This document shows positions 43,705-53,561 of a DNA stretch of 64,000 nt, one piece after another. Made by a program: the position numbers and the translations under genes. Location of the stretch: NCBI GenBank assembly GCA_019634975.1, contig JAHCAI010000005.1:1-64000 (forward strand). Direction: 5' to 3'. The DNA comes from Burkholderiales bacterium (GTDB lineage Bacteria > Pseudomonadota > Gammaproteobacteria > Burkholderiales > SG8-41). Position 1 is the first letter of the stretch; each line of letters begins with the position of its first letter. Under the pieces are notes generated by a model. The model did not search any database. It was not told the origin of the DNA and saw nothing but the letters and a program-made list of their open reading frames with translations.

Positions 43705-45134
43705 AAGCGACCATTCAACGCACACGAGGACGCCCGCAGCGTGTCTTTGCCGCTCTGCTGACGCTGGCCTTTCTTGGCGGCTGCGCGACATTCTCGACCG
43801 ACGGCGGCCTGGAAAGTGTTCAGACCGCGGGCAAGGAACGCGGCCTTGCCCAGAACGTGGCATGGCTGAAAACCGACAAGGACGCCGAGACTGCCCGCGC
43901 CTCGGTAAAAAAGCTGCTGGCCGCCCCGTTGACTGCGGACAACGCCGTGCAGATCGCGCTGCTGAACAACCGCGGCTTACAGGCCACCTATGCAGAGCTT
44001 GGCATCGCTGAAGCCGACGTGGTTCAGGCCGGCCGATTGCGCAATCCCGGATTTTCGTTCGGCAGGCTCACGCGTGCTGATGAAGTGGAGATCGAGCGCA
44101 CCTTCCTGTTCGACGTGCTGGGCCTCATCACGATGCCGATACGCACGGATCTTGAAAAACGACGCTTCGAACTCACCAAAGGCCGGGTAGCGATGGAAAC
44201 CCTCCAGGTTGCAGCGGATACCCGGCGTGCTTTCTTCAGCGCCGTGGCTGCACAGGAATCGGTGAAATACATGGAGCAGGTCAAACAAAGCGCCGAAACC
44301 AGCGCCGAACTGGCGCGCCGCATGGCGTCAGTCGGCAACTTCAGCAAGCTCGACCGCGCCCGTGAACAGGCGTTCTATGCCGAAACGACCGCACAATTTG
44401 CGCGCGTCAAGCAGCAGGCAATGGCCGAGCGGGAACGTCTGACACGGTTGATGGGACTCTGGGGCGATGATACCGGTTTCAGGCTGCCGGAACGCCTGCC
44501 CGACCTCCCGAAATCGCCGCGCGACATCGCCGATCTCGAAGCCACCGCCCTCAAGAAACGCCTCGATGTACAGGGTGCGATGCAGGAAGCTGAAAACATC
44601 GCTTCCGCTCTTGGACTCACCAAAGCCACCGGCTTTCTCAGCGTTCTCGAGGTCGGTTATATGCGAAACAGTGAGTCAGGGCTGCCGCGGCAGACCGGTT
44701 ATGAGATCGAATTGAGGCTGCCAATATTTGACTGGGGCAACGCCCGGGTCGCCCGCGCCGAATACACCTATATGCAGGCCGTCAATCGGGCAGCAGACAC
44801 CGCGGTCAAGGCACGCTCCGAAGTGCGCGAGGCCTATTCAGCCTACCGCACCACTTACGATTTGGCGAAACATTACCGCGACGAAATCGTGCCGCTGAGA
44901 AAACGCATCTCCGAGGAGAACCTGCTCCGCTACAACGGAATGCTGATCAGCGTGTTCGAGTTGCTCGCTGATGCGCGCCAGCAGGTGTCCGGCGTCAATG
45001 CCTACATCGAGGCCCTGCGCGACTACTGGCTGAGCGAAACCAGTTTGAATCTCGCGCTTACCGGCAAATCACCCGGCACCATGAGCGTCGGAAACGGTGC
45101 GCAGGCTGCTGCTGGCGACGCCCCCGGCCATTAA
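43701..45134 (+). CDS. TolC-family outer-membrane lipoprotein, copper operon A
   Basis: This 477-residue protein has a lipobox (AFLGGCATF, lipidated Cys near 29) and two OEP-type coiled-coil repeats (VQIALLNNRGLQATYAELGI; YEIELRLPIFDWGNARVARAEY). No RND or adaptor genes accompany it. It may therefore pair with an exporter encoded elsewhere, or serve the multicopper oxidase pathway by moving copper through the outer membrane. It is paralogous to the protein at 55869 and starts inside the preceding stop codon. Confidence 0.85.
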   Translation: MKATIQRTRGRPQRVFAALLTLAFLGGCATFSTDGGLESVQTAGKERGLAQNVAWLKTDKDAETARASVKKLLAAPLTADNAVQIALLNNRGLQATYAELGIAEADVVQAGRLRNPGFSFGRLTRADEVEIERTFLFDVLGLITMPIRTDLEKRRFELTKGRVAMETLQVAADTRRAFFSAVAAQESVKYMEQVKQSAETSAELARRMASVGNFSKLDRAREQAFYAETTAQFARVKQQAMAERERLTRLMGLWGDDTGFRLPERLPDLPKSPRDIADLEATALKKRLDVQGAMQEAENIASALGLTKATGFLSVLEVGYMRNSESGLPRQTGYEIELRLPIFDWGNARVARAEYTYMQAVNRAADTAVKARSEVREAYSAYRTTYDLAKHYRDEIVPLRKRISEENLLRYNGMLISVFELLADARQQVSGVNAYIEALRDYWLSETSLNLALTGKSPGTMSVGNGAQAAAGDAPGH

Positions 45135-45152
45135 CCATTTTCTGGAGAGATC

Positions 45153-46547
45153 ATGACATCACGCCGCAATTTTCTGCGCACCGCCGGAGGCGCCCTGCTG
45201 GGTGCCGCCACAGTCAGCAAGGCTGCGCAGGGCGCCGTACCGGAAGCACCGATTCAGACAAAACCCGACATGCAACCGCCGCTGTCTCCGCCCAACGGCC
45301 GCCCCTACAACCCGGTCGCCACACTGAACGGCTGGACCCTGCCCTGGCGCATGAACAAGGGCTGGAAAGAGTTCCACCTGATTGCCGAACCGGTACGCAG
45401 GCAGCTCGCGCCCGGCATGACTGCCAACCTTTGGGGCTACAACGGTCAGTCGCCAGGCCCGACCATTGAATGCGTCGAAGGCGACAAGCTGCGCATTTTC
45501 GTCACCAACAAGCTGCCGGAACACACCACCATCCACTGGCACGGCATCCTGCTGCCCAACGGCATGGACGGCGTCGGCGGCCTGAACCAGCCGCAGATCC
45601 CGGTCGGCAAAACCTTCGTCTACGAATTCGAGATGAAAAAGTCCGGCACCTTCATGTACCACCCGCACGCCGACGAAATGGTGCAGATGGCGATGGGCAT
45701 GATGGGATTTTTCGTGGTGCACCCAAAAAACCCGAACTTCATGAAGGTCGATCGGGACTTCGTGTTTCTGATCAACGCCTACGACATCGAGCCCGGTGCC
45801 GCCACACCGAAAATTGCCACGATGACGGACTTCAACCTTTGGTCCTGGAACAGTCGGGTGTTTCCCGGCATCGACCCTTTCGTCGTCAGAAAAGGTGACC
45901 GGGTGCGCATCCGCTTTGGCAACCTGACTATGACCAACCATCCGATCCACATGCACGGCTACGACTTCGAAGTCACCTGCACCGACGGCGGCTGGGTACC
46001 CAAAGGCGCACGCTGGCCGGAAGTCACGGTCGATGTAGCGGTGGGCCAGATGCGGGCCTTCGAGTTCGTCGCAGATGCCCCGGGCGACTGGGCGATCCAC
46101 TGCCACAAGTCGCACCACACCATGAACGCCATGGGCCATGACGTGCCAACGATGATCGGCGTTGACCATCGCGGCATCGCGCAGAAAATCATCAACCTGG
46201 TGCCCGACTACATGGTGATGGGCGAACGCGGCATGGCCGACATGGGCGAGATGGAAATGCAGATCCCTGACAACACGTTGCCGATGATGACCGGCACCGG
46301 ACCGTTCGGCCCGATCGAGATGGGTGGCATGTTCAGCGTGGTCAAGGTGCGCGAAGGCTTGGCGAAAAATGACTACAAAGATCCAGGTTGGTACAAACAT
46401 CCGCCCGGAACAGTTTCCTACGAATGGACGGGAGCTCCACTGGTCGCGGAGCGCCCCAAATCCACGCCGCAGTCCGCCGCCAAAACAGCAGCCCCCGAAC
46501 GTGAACTACGTGTACGCAAACCTTCCGGTGGCCACTCAGGCCATTAA
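45153..46547 (+). CDS. Tat-exported multicopper oxidase, copper operon A
   Basis: This 464-residue periplasmic multicopper oxidase probably oxidises Cu(I) to the less toxic Cu(II). The Tat signal SRRNFLRTAGGALLGAA is at the N-terminus. All copper-ligand motifs are present: HWHG, YHPHADE, HPIHMHG and HCHKSHHTMNAM, which supplies the type 1 Cys and axial Met (H-C-H-x3-H-x4-M). Met/His-rich loops in the last third (GERGMADMGEMEMQ) may be an extra copper site. It is nearly identical in architecture to the enzyme at 57298. Confidence 0.92.
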   Translation: MTSRRNFLRTAGGALLGAATVSKAAQGAVPEAPIQTKPDMQPPLSPPNGRPYNPVATLNGWTLPWRMNKGWKEFHLIAEPVRRQLAPGMTANLWGYNGQSPGPTIECVEGDKLRIFVTNKLPEHTTIHWHGILLPNGMDGVGGLNQPQIPVGKTFVYEFEMKKSGTFMYHPHADEMVQMAMGMMGFFVVHPKNPNFMKVDRDFVFLINAYDIEPGAATPKIATMTDFNLWSWNSRVFPGIDPFVVRKGDRVRIRFGNLTMTNHPIHMHGYDFEVTCTDGGWVPKGARWPEVTVDVAVGQMRAFEFVADAPGDWAIHCHKSHHTMNAMGHDVPTMIGVDHRGIAQKIINLVPDYMVMGERGMADMGEMEMQIPDNTLPMMTGTGPFGPIEMGGMFSVVKVREGLAKNDYKDPGWYKHPPGTVSYEWTGAPLVAERPKSTPQSAAKTAAPERELRVRKPSGGHSGH

Positions 46548-46566
46548 TTATTATTTAAAATCAAGG
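46544..46566. repeat. AT-rich dispersed element (copy f, weak)
   Basis: This short A/T block spans the multicopper oxidase stop codon (TTAATTATTATTTAAAATCA). It occupies the same place as the stronger copy after the paralogous oxidase at 58672. Confidence 0.35.
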
Positions 46567-46574
46567 AGATATAA

Positions 46575-47063
46575 ATGAAATACCTTTCCGCCGTTGTTGC
46601 CACCCTGATCATTACCGTAGCCCCTGCCGCTTGGGCGCATGGCGATGCAAAAAAACCGCACGCTGCAAAAAAAGCCATCTCCACCGAAGAAAAAACTTTC
46701 GGTCGCGAAGGCGACCCAGGTAAAGCAACGCGCACTGTCAATGTCGACATGAGCGACAAGATGCGTTTCACCCCGGACTCCCTCACGCTTAAACAAGGAG
46801 AAACCGTCAAATTTGTCGTGAAAAACTCGGGGAAAATCATGCATGAGTTCGTGCTCGGCACCATGAGCGAGCTGAAGGAGCACTCGGCGCTCATGAAGAA
46901 GTTTCCGGGCATGGAACATTCCGAACCCTACATGGCGCATGTCGCACCGGGAAAGACAGAAACCATCGCTTGGCAATTCACCAAAGCGGGCAATTTCAAT
47001 TTCGGCTGCCTGATCCCCGGGCATTTTGAAGCCGGCATGGTCGGCAATGTGGCCGTCAAATGA
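46575..47063 (+). CDS. Cupredoxin-like periplasmic copper protein, operon A
   Basis: This 162-residue exported blue-copper-fold protein has a signal peptide (core VVATLIITVAPAAWA). The type 1 ligands are His in IMHEFV and the Cys-His-Met set in FGCLIPGHFEAGM. A Lys/Ala-rich linker with HGDAKKPH precedes the fold. It is likely an electron or copper carrier for the adjacent oxidase. AAGGAGATATAA precedes the ATG. Confidence 0.92.
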   Translation: MKYLSAVVATLIITVAPAAWAHGDAKKPHAAKKAISTEEKTFGREGDPGKATRTVNVDMSDKMRFTPDSLTLKQGETVKFVVKNSGKIMHEFVLGTMSELKEHSALMKKFPGMEHSEPYMAHVAPGKTETIAWQFTKAGNFNFGCLIPGHFEAGMVGNVAVK

Positions 47064-47085
47064 ACCTGCGTTCCTGAAACCCGAT

Positions 47086-47117
47086 CCGCTGCGCGAACTT
47101 AATGGATTGCGCAGCGG
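47086..47117 (+). promoter_or_regulatory. Intercistronic hairpin
   Basis: CCGCTGCGC (47086-47094) and GCGCAGCGG (47109-47117) form a perfect 9-bp stem over a 14-nt loop between the cupredoxin and CusF-like genes. There is no T-tract, so an RNA-stability or processing role is more likely than termination. Confidence 0.5.
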
Positions 47118-47172
47118 TCAACACTTACATCGCAAAAAACTATCCGCTGCCCAACTCACAAAGGCTTACATC

Positions 47173-47520
47173 ATGAACCGCATCGCTCTCATTCTCGCTT
47201 CAACTATTTTTTCCCTTACCGCCCTGCCGCTGGGCGCACAGACCACCGATCACAGCGCACACCATCCTGAACCCGCTAAAGTGGCACAGGCTGCTTCTCC
47301 GATGGCTGACGGTGAAGTACGCAAAGTGGATATGGAGACCAAAAAAATAACCATTCGCCACGGCACCATCGAGAATCTCGGCATGCCGCCGATGACCATG
47401 GTATTCCAGGTCAAGGATCCGGCTCTGCTCGACCAAGTCAAAGCCGGGGACAAAATCCGGTTTAATGCTGAAAAATCCGGCGGTGCTTTTACGGTCACTC
47501 GGATCGAATCCGCTCAATAA
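47173..47520 (+). CDS. CusF-like periplasmic copper-binding protein, operon A
   Basis: This 115-residue exported protein has a signal peptide (core LILASTIFSLTALPLGA), a short His segment (DHSAHHP) and a CusF beta-barrel with RHGTIENLGMPPMTM. The His and both M-x-M ligands of CusF are kept. The Trp that caps Cu(I) in E. coli CusF is replaced by Met (G-M-P-P-M). It probably ferries Cu(I) to the oxidase or exporter. It is paralogous to the protein at 59699. Confidence 0.88.
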   Translation: MNRIALILASTIFSLTALPLGAQTTDHSAHHPEPAKVAQAASPMADGEVRKVDMETKKITIRHGTIENLGMPPMTMVFQVKDPALLDQVKAGDKIRFNAEKSGGAFTVTRIESAQ

Positions 47521-47524
47521 TCTC

Positions 47525-48214
47525 ATGACCGTGAGATCAGGGTTCGATGCCCATCCGAACCGATATCGTTCGGTCTCGGATTACCGTGATCTTGCATCAA
47601 CGTATGACGCCAGTTGCCGACGAATTGGTTATATCCGTAGTGCCGCGGTGAATGCCCTGGTGTTGCAGCCAGGGCAAACCGTCTTTGACGTTGCCTGCGG
47701 CACCGGCGCTACACTCCTTGAGCTGGCCTGCCGCGTCGGCCCTCGCGGGAGAGTCATTGGCATCGATCACAGCCCTGAAATGGCTGCCATTGCCCGGCAG
47801 CGCATTGCCGCATCCGATGCCCGGAATATTGAACTGGTTGTTGGACCGGTCGATGCGGTACGTATCACCGATCATGCCGATGCGCTGTTGTTCTGCTTTG
47901 CACACGACGTACTGCAATCAGCCGCATCGCTCAAGAACATTTTCTCGATGGTACGTCACGATGCGCGTGTGATCACGGTCGGCGCAAAATTGATAGACCG
48001 GTGGTGGGCCTTTCCTCTTAACAACTGGATCCGATGGCGAGGACAGCGTTACCGCACCACAGACCGCGGCCTTGCACGCCCTTGGGAACCATTGCGGGAC
48101 TATTGCCCGGGCATTCGGGTAATTGAAACCTTTCATCTGGGCACCAGCTATCTCGCGGAAGGAGTCTTTTCCGGAAACATCTCTGCCCACTCAAGAATGC
48201 CGCACATTACGTGA
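47525..48214 (+). CDS. Class I SAM-dependent methyltransferase
   Basis: This 229-residue protein has no signal peptide and is presumably cytoplasmic. Motif I is FDVACGTGATLLELA, followed by IGIDHSPEM (acidic end of beta2) and ALLFCFAHDVLQ (motif for beta4). The C-terminal part is Trp/Arg-rich (KLIDRWWAFPLNNWIRW). It begins 4 bp after the CusF-like stop and overlaps the cytochrome gene by 4 bp, so it is part of operon A. The substrate is unknown. Confidence 0.82.
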   Translation: MTVRSGFDAHPNRYRSVSDYRDLASTYDASCRRIGYIRSAAVNALVLQPGQTVFDVACGTGATLLELACRVGPRGRVIGIDHSPEMAAIARQRIAASDARNIELVVGPVDAVRITDHADALLFCFAHDVLQSAASLKNIFSMVRHDARVITVGAKLIDRWWAFPLNNWIRWRGQRYRTTDRGLARPWEPLRDYCPGIRVIETFHLGTSYLAEGVFSGNISAHSRMPHIT

Positions 48215-48690
48215 AGTCCAGCACCAAAAGAAAGATCAGCATCGTGGCAGCCATGGTCACTCTGCTGCTTCTCGTCGGGGTGATCATATCCATGAAAATG
48301 GACGGCCGTCCATCGCGCGCTGATCCCGACAACCTGTCCCAGGTATCTGTCGGCAAGCGCATATACAACATTCACTGTGCAGCCTGTCACGGTGTACGAC
48401 TTGAAGGTCAGCCGGACTGGCGCAAAAAACTGCCGAGTGGCCGCATGCCTGCTCCTCCTCATGACGCTACCGGACACACCTGGCATCACACGGATTCCAT
48501 GCTGTTCGGCATCACGAAGTACGGACTGCTACCGGGCAAATACGCACCACCAGATTACCGCAGTGACATGCCAGCTTTCATGGGTGCTTTGTCCGACGAA
48601 GAAATCTGGGCCGTTCTGGCCTACATCAAATCCTTCTGGCCGCAGGAACTCCGCCAGGCGCAACGCGACCTGACCTTGCACAGACAGTGA
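48211..48690 (+). CDS. Membrane-anchored c-type cytochrome
   Basis: This 159-residue protein has an N-terminal TM (about 9-28), then one c-type heme site CAACH and a distal Met in YRSDMPAF, as in class I cytochromes c. It starts at GTG 48211 within the methyltransferase stop (GTGA). It may accept electrons from the multicopper oxidase/cupredoxin system or donate them to a terminal oxidase. It is absent from operon B. Confidence 0.9.
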   Translation: MKSSTKRKISIVAAMVTLLLLVGVIISMKMDGRPSRADPDNLSQVSVGKRIYNIHCAACHGVRLEGQPDWRKKLPSGRMPAPPHDATGHTWHHTDSMLFGITKYGLLPGKYAPPDYRSDMPAFMGALSDEEIWAVLAYIKSFWPQELRQAQRDLTLHRQ

Positions 48691-48799
48691 TCAGATCGTG
48701 CGCCGGAACGCCACGGGAAATAACCACAATTCCATCATGTTTTACCGGAGTTTGATGTACATCAATAAGAAAGTCTGGAGGTGCGCTAGCATTCTTCTC

Positions 48800-49204
48800 A
48801 TGCTCAAAGCTTATACAAAAGGGGTTGATCTGGTTCGAATGATCGTACTTGCGGCGACTCTGCTGCTGGCCCCTTATGCAGCTTTCGCAGGCGGTCTCGA
48901 GCATCATGCCTCCAAGCCTGACAATCATTCTGCAGCCAGCCATCAGGCCGATGCTGTAATTGATTCTGCTTCGGGAAACCACAACACTCCCGCAGGGGCT
49001 CCACTGCACTGCCACGAAAAATCACCGACCCCGCAGGCAACTGCGCTGACCCTTGAGCCGATTTCTCCAGATCTGCCACTACTGATCATTGAGGGAACCC
49101 CTCCACTCTTCAGACCAGCCTCCACCTCGCTGAATAGTGCCACAGCCCGGATTCTCATTGCCGGGCCGCCCCGCTTCATTCTTTTCAGCAATTTCCGCAG
49201 TTAG
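48800..49204 (+). CDS. Small secreted His-rich leader protein
   Basis: This protein of about 134 residues has a hydrophobic leader (MIVLAATLLLAPYAAFA) preceded by a short basic start, a mature part with LEHHASKPDNH and LHCHEKS, and a Pro-rich end. ATG codons at 48800 and 48839 are both possible starts, neither with a convincing SD. It precedes Met-rich, YHS and Cu-ATPase genes, as CzcI/CopL-like leaders precede other modules here. Confidence 0.5.
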   Translation: MLKAYTKGVDLVRMIVLAATLLLAPYAAFAGGLEHHASKPDNHSAASHQADAVIDSASGNHNTPAGAPLHCHEKSPTPQATALTLEPISPDLPLLIIEGTPPLFRPASTSLNSATARILIAGPPRFILFSNFRS

Positions 49205-49309
49205 TTCCGCTGCCGGCGTCTCCCGTCGGTCCAATCCCTGTTGTACCCAGGAAGTCCCGCGCCGGATCATTTCCGGAGCAAATTTCTTTCATATACCCAA
49301 GGAGAAACC

Positions 49310-49765
49310 ATGAAATCCGCCATTTCCGCAGCAATGCTGGCCGTACTGACCCTTTCCGCCCCTGTCGCGCTGTCCGCTGAAACACCCGCCAAGCCGATGG
49401 CAGGAAAACCGATGTCCATGATGGACGACAAGCACATGGCGCAGATGCAGGAAAACATGAATCGCATGCAGCAGCAGATGGACAAGATCCGCCAGACCAA
49501 GGATCCGAAGGATCGTCAGAAATTAATGCAGGAGCACATGCAGACCATGCAAGCCAACATGCAAATGATGCGTGGCATGGGAGGTTCCATGATGGGTGCT
49601 CAAGGCAACATGGGCATGAGTTCCGGCGCAGGGGGCAGTCAAATGTCCGGCATGGACCCGAAACAGCGCCAGGACATGATGGAAAAGCGCATGGACATGA
49701 TGCAGATGATGATGGAGCAGATGATGCAGCACGACCAGATGATGCAAGGCATGCCCGCCAAGTGA
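49310..49765 (+). CDS. Met-rich periplasmic protein
   Basis: This 151-residue exported protein has a signal peptide (core ISAAMLAVLTLSAPVALSA). The mature chain is extremely Met-rich, with many M-x-M and M-M-x-x-M clusters in two predicted helices joined by a Gly/Met loop. Such a composition suits Cu(I) or Ag(I) binding. AAGGAGA precedes the ATG. It sits between the leader and the YHS/Cu-ATPase genes, so it is probably a periplasmic copper sponge or chaperone. Confidence 0.8.
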   Translation: MKSAISAAMLAVLTLSAPVALSAETPAKPMAGKPMSMMDDKHMAQMQENMNRMQQQMDKIRQTKDPKDRQKLMQEHMQTMQANMQMMRGMGGSMMGAQGNMGMSSGAGGSQMSGMDPKQRQDMMEKRMDMMQMMMEQMMQHDQMMQGMPAK

Positions 49766-49819
49766 GTAGACGGAAGCGTCTTGCCTCGCGGGAGGCCTCC
49801 TTCAAGAGAGGGAATATCC

Positions 49820-50125
49820 ATGGATACAGAAAGCCTAAAAAACCTCGGCTGGCTTCTCGTCTGGGGCGCCCTGTTTTTCGTGATGATGCGATACGGCTGC
49901 GGGGCGCACATGATGGGCAGACACAGCAAGCGCCAGAAACATCACAACTCCGCATCGAACGGAGAAACCAAAGACCCGGTCTGCGGGATGAGCCTCAGCC
50001 CGGCAAAAGCCGCAGCAGCATCCGCTCTGAAGGGAAACACCTACTACTTCTGCTCCACGTCATGCCGCGACAAGTTCGAGAAGGCGCCGGGCGCCTACAT
50101 TACCGTCGCGCATGAGACGCATTGA
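49820..50125 (+). CDS. YHS-domain membrane protein
   Basis: This 101-residue protein has an N-terminal TM (about 8-22), then a His/Lys segment and a YHS metal-binding domain with KDPVCGMSLSP and YYFCSTSCRDKF (Cys ligands). Such domains often accompany copper ATPases and may deliver metal to them. GAGAGGGA precedes the ATG at 49820. Confidence 0.87.
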   Translation: MDTESLKNLGWLLVWGALFFVMMRYGCGAHMMGRHSKRQKHHNSASNGETKDPVCGMSLSPAKAAAASALKGNTYYFCSTSCRDKFEKAPGAYITVAHETH

Positions 50126-50245
50126 CACACGGTCCAATCGAAAGAGCAGCAGCGCACAGAAACTCCCGCATTCACGGCTTAGCTTTAAAGTGTCAAATGT
50201 CGTAATGTTTATCCGTCAGCCCTGCGGCGATCAAGGAGACCGGCA

Positions 50246-52450
50246 ATGAAAACAGACGTAAAACATACCCACCATGATCATAACCACGATCAGGATCACA
50301 AAAGATACATGCCGCACGAACCCGCTGACTCGGCAGGCACTGCGCAATGGACCTGCCCGATGCATCCGGAGATTCTGCGCAATGCTGCCGGTGACTGTCC
50401 GATCTGCGGCATGGCCCTGGTGCCCGTTGCCGGAACCGCGGAAGTCGATGACAGTGAACTTCGCGACCTGACACGCCGCCTGTGGATCGGCATCGTGTTG
50501 TCGATCCCGCTTGTGGTGCTCGCGATGTCACCCATGGTAGGCATAAGTGAACCCTTCGGACTGGCGCCAAAACAACGCGGCTGGTGGGAGTTTGTGCTGG
50601 GCACACCGGTAGTGCTGTGGGTAGGCTGGCCGATCCTGCGCAAGTTCTGGCTGTCGCTTGCACACCGTGCGCTCAACATGTATTCGCTGATCGGCTTGGG
50701 CGTGGGACTGGCCTACCTGTTCAGCCTCGCCGCAGTGTTTCTCCCCAGCCTGTTTCCACCAGAGTTCCGCGAACATGACGGCGCAGTCGGCACCTATTTC
50801 GAAGCTGCCGCAGTCATAGTGACGCTGGTCATTCTCGGCGACGTGCTTCAGGCACGCGCCATGGGGCAGACCAGTCAGGCAATTCGGGAACTGCTGCAAC
50901 TCGCGCCCAACCTCGCCTGGCGCCTGCGCGAGGATGGCATCGAGGAGCAGGTGGCGCTCGACTCGGTCATGGTCGGCGACCGCCTGCGCGTAAAGCCTGG
51001 GGAGAAGATACCAGTAGACGGCAACGTGATCGATGGTGCAAGCCGCGTGGATGAATCGATGATCACCGGGGAACCTGTGCCTGTCGCCAAGGCGGCCGGT
51101 GACCGGGTGACTGGTGCGACCATCAACGGCAGCGGCTCACTGGTGATGCGCGCCGAACGCGTGGGATCAGACACATTGCTCGCCAAAATCGTGCATATGG
51201 TAGGTGAAGCGCAGCGCACACGAGCGCCAATCCAAAGGCTCGCTGACATCATTGCCGCGTATTTCGTTCAAGTCGTTGTCGTGATCGCAGTCGTGACTGC
51301 GCTGGTCTGGTGGATTTCCGGGCCAGAGCCTCGTCTTGCGTACGCACTGCTGAACGCCATCGCCGTGCTGATCATCGCCTGCCCCTGTGCCGTCGGACTG
51401 GCCACACCGATTTCAATGACAGTCGCCATGGGTGAAGGCGCGCGCTCGGGTATCCTGTTCCGCAGTGCCGAAGCGATCGAGCGCATGCGCGATATCGATA
51501 CCCTGGTCATCGACAAGACAGGCACCCTGACAAAGGGCAAACCTGCACTTACCGATTTTGCAGCGGCCGGCATGCCTGAAGACGAGGCACTCGCGCTGAT
51601 GGCCGCAGTCGAACAACTGTCCGAGCACCCCATAGCGCATGCCGTGGTCGAAGGCGCCAAAGCCCGCAATCTCGTGCTACAGACGGTTGAAAAATTCGAA
51701 GCCGCCAACGGCTTGGGCGTACAAGCGGAAATTGCGGCCCACAAGATCCTGGTCGGTAACCGGGATTTCCTGAAAAAATACGATATTGATACACGGCAAT
51801 GGGAAACGCAGGCGGAGACCCTGCGCGACCAGGCCAAAACCGTGGTGTTTCTGGGAGTGGACGGGGCTGCCATCGCCATCGCAGCCGTCGCCGATCCGAT
51901 CAAGGACAGCACACCCGAAGCGATTGCGGAGCTCAAGCGCACCGGTGTACGCATCGTTATGCTGACCGGTGATTCGCGCCGCACCGCCGAGGCTGTTGCA
52001 CAGCAACTCGGCATCGACGAAGCACTGGCCGAAGTGCTGCCGGAAGACAAGGCTGGCCATGTCAGGCGCCTGCAATCAGAGGGACACAAGGTCGCAATGG
52101 CAGGAGATGGCATCAACGACGCTCCTGCCCTTGCCCAGGCTGACGTCGGCATCGCCATGGGTACCGGCACCGACGTTGCCATGGAAAGCGCTGGCGTAAC
52201 CTTGATCAAGGGCGATCTGCGTGGCATTGCCCGTGCCGCCAAGCTGTCCCGTGCAACGATGCGCAACATCCGCCAGAACCTGGTATTCGCCTTCGGCTAC
52301 AACGCGCTCGGGATTCCGATTGCAGCAGGCGCGTTGTATCCTGCTTTCGGGATTTTGCTGTCGCCCATCTTTGCGGGCGCAGCGATGGCATTGAGCTCAG
52401 TCTCGGTCGTCACGAACGCACTGCGTCTTCGTCGTCAGTCCGCGAGATGA
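50246..52450 (+). CDS. P1B-1 type Cu(I)/Ag(I)-exporting ATPase
   Basis: This 734-residue inner-membrane pump has a His-rich N-terminus ([14 protein letters not shown]), followed by a heavy-metal-binding zinc-ribbon-like segment with CPMHPEIL and [10 protein letters not shown] in place of HMA domains. Membrane ligands are CPC ([13 protein letters not shown]), Y-N in [11 protein letters not shown] and M-x-x-S-S in [11 protein letters not shown], which define the Cu(I) class. [11 protein letters not shown] and [12 protein letters not shown] are intact. It resembles SilP/CopB-type pumps. Confidence 0.93.
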   Translation: MKTDVKHTHHDHNHDQDHKRYMPHEPADSAGTAQWTCPMHPEILRNAAGDCPICGMALVPVAGTAEVDDSELRDLTRRLWIGIVLSIPLVVLAMSPMVGISEPFGLAPKQRGWWEFVLGTPVVLWVGWPILRKFWLSLAHRALNMYSLIGLGVGLAYLFSLAAVFLPSLFPPEFREHDGAVGTYFEAAAVIVTLVILGDVLQARAMGQTSQAIRELLQLAPNLAWRLREDGIEEQVALDSVMVGDRLRVKPGEKIPVDGNVIDGASRVDESMITGEPVPVAKAAGDRVTGATINGSGSLVMRAERVGSDTLLAKIVHMVGEAQRTRAPIQRLADIIAAYFVQVVVVIAVVTALVWWISGPEPRLAYALLNAIAVLIIACPCAVGLATPISMTVAMGEGARSGILFRSAEAIERMRDIDTLVIDKTGTLTKGKPALTDFAAAGMPEDEALALMAAVEQLSEHPIAHAVVEGAKARNLVLQTVEKFEAANGLGVQAEIAAHKILVGNRDFLKKYDIDTRQWETQAETLRDQAKTVVFLGVDGAAIAIAAVADPIKDSTPEAIAELKRTGVRIVMLTGDSRRTAEAVAQQLGIDEALAEVLPEDKAGHVRRLQSEGHKVAMAGDGINDAPALAQADVGIAMGTGTDVAMESAGVTLIKGDLRGIARAAKLSRATMRNIRQNLVFAFGYNALGIPIAAGALYPAFGILLSPIFAGAAMALSSVSVVTNALRLRRQSAR

Positions 52451-52530
52451 ATCAGGCAACGAAGGGCAGTGACTGTCGGAGGAACGTATCCGCGGCCAAC
52501 CCCGAAACTCCTGACTGTTCATTTTGCGAT

Positions 52531-52562
52531 GACAAAATTACGTTTATAAACATATACTTAAC
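52531..52562. repeat. AT-rich dispersed element (copy g)
   Basis: This A/T-rich block lies in the 133-bp gap between the Cu-ATPase gene and the convergent cydB end. Its reverse strand reads TTAAGTATATGTTTATAAAC, close to the family core. The rest of the gap shows no gene. Confidence 0.55.
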
Positions 52563-52583
52563 CGATGCCCCCGATTATGCTGC

Positions 52584-53561
52584 TCATTTGTACAAAGCCT
52601 CGCGCACCTTGCCGCGGAACACCCGGTAGGCAAACACCGTGTAGCCGGCAATGAAGGGCAGCACGATGGCCGCGCCCCAGAACATGAACCACAGCGCGCT
52701 ATCATGCGAAGCCGCATCCCAGATGGTCATGCGGTCGACAACGACATAGGGAAAGATGCTGTAGGCGAGTCCGAGGAAAGCCAGCACGTAGATCGCCACC
52801 GCACCGGCAAAGGGTTTCCAGTCGGCAACACCGGCGCGCAGGCTGTGCCACAGCCAGAGGCCGGCAGCCAGGCTCGCCGCAGGCAGCAGCATCAGGCCCA
52901 GCGTGCGCGGAAAATCGAACCACTTGTCACGCACTGTTTCGCTGGCCAGCGGCGTTGCAATCGATACCAGCGCGACGCCCAGCGCCACCCATAACAGTCC
53001 CCATTTCGCCCAGGCCCGTGCCTTGCGCTGCAGCTCGCCCTCGGTGCGCAGCACCAGCCAGGTCGCGCCGAGCAGCACGTAACCGCCGCAGACGCTGCCG
53101 CCGACCAGCAGCGCAAACAGCCAGTAGGCGAAACCCGGCTCGAAACCGGTGATGTAGCGGCCGAGCATGAAACCCTGGGCGAGGCTGGCGAGGAAGGAGC
53201 CGAACCAGAACAGCCAGTTCCACAGTTCCGCGTGCCAGCCCAGCGCCTTCATCCGGAATTCGAAGGCCACGCCGCGGAACATCAGGCCGATCAGCATCAC
53301 CGTCACCGGCAGATAGAGCTCGCCCAGCACCACGCCATGCGCTTTCGGAAACGCCACCAGCAGCAGGCCGATGCCCAGTACCAGCCAGGTTTCGTTGGCA
53401 TCCCAGAACGGGCCGATCGAGGCCACCATCAGGTCCTGCTCCGAAGCACTGGCCGCCGGCATCAGCATGCCGACGCCGAGGTCGTAACCGTCGAGCACGA
53501 CATAGGCAAGGATCGATACCCCCATCAGCACCGCAAACACCACCGGCAGGTCGATATTCAT
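52584..53561 (-). CDS. cydB: Cytochrome bd-type ubiquinol oxidase subunit II
   Basis: This 325-residue membrane subunit partners CydA in a bd-type quinol oxidase. The N-terminus VFAVLMGVSILAYVVLDGYDLGVGML and the following WDANETWLVL are hallmarks of subunit II. The start at 53561 overlaps the cydA stop (ATGA). The frame stays open far upstream, but only as a shadow of cydA. Confidence 0.95.
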   Translation of the reverse strand: MNIDLPVVFAVLMGVSILAYVVLDGYDLGVGMLMPAASASEQDLMVASIGPFWDANETWLVLGIGLLLVAFPKAHGVVLGELYLPVTVMLIGLMFRGVAFEFRMKALGWHAELWNWLFWFGSFLASLAQGFMLGRYITGFEPGFAYWLFALLVGGSVCGGYVLLGATWLVLRTEGELQRKARAWAKWGLLWVALGVALVSIATPLASETVRDKWFDFPRTLGLMLLPAASLAAGLWLWHSLRAGVADWKPFAGAVAIYVLAFLGLAYSIFPYVVVDRMTIWDAASHDSALWFMFWGAAIVLPFIAGYTVFAYRVFRGKVREALYK

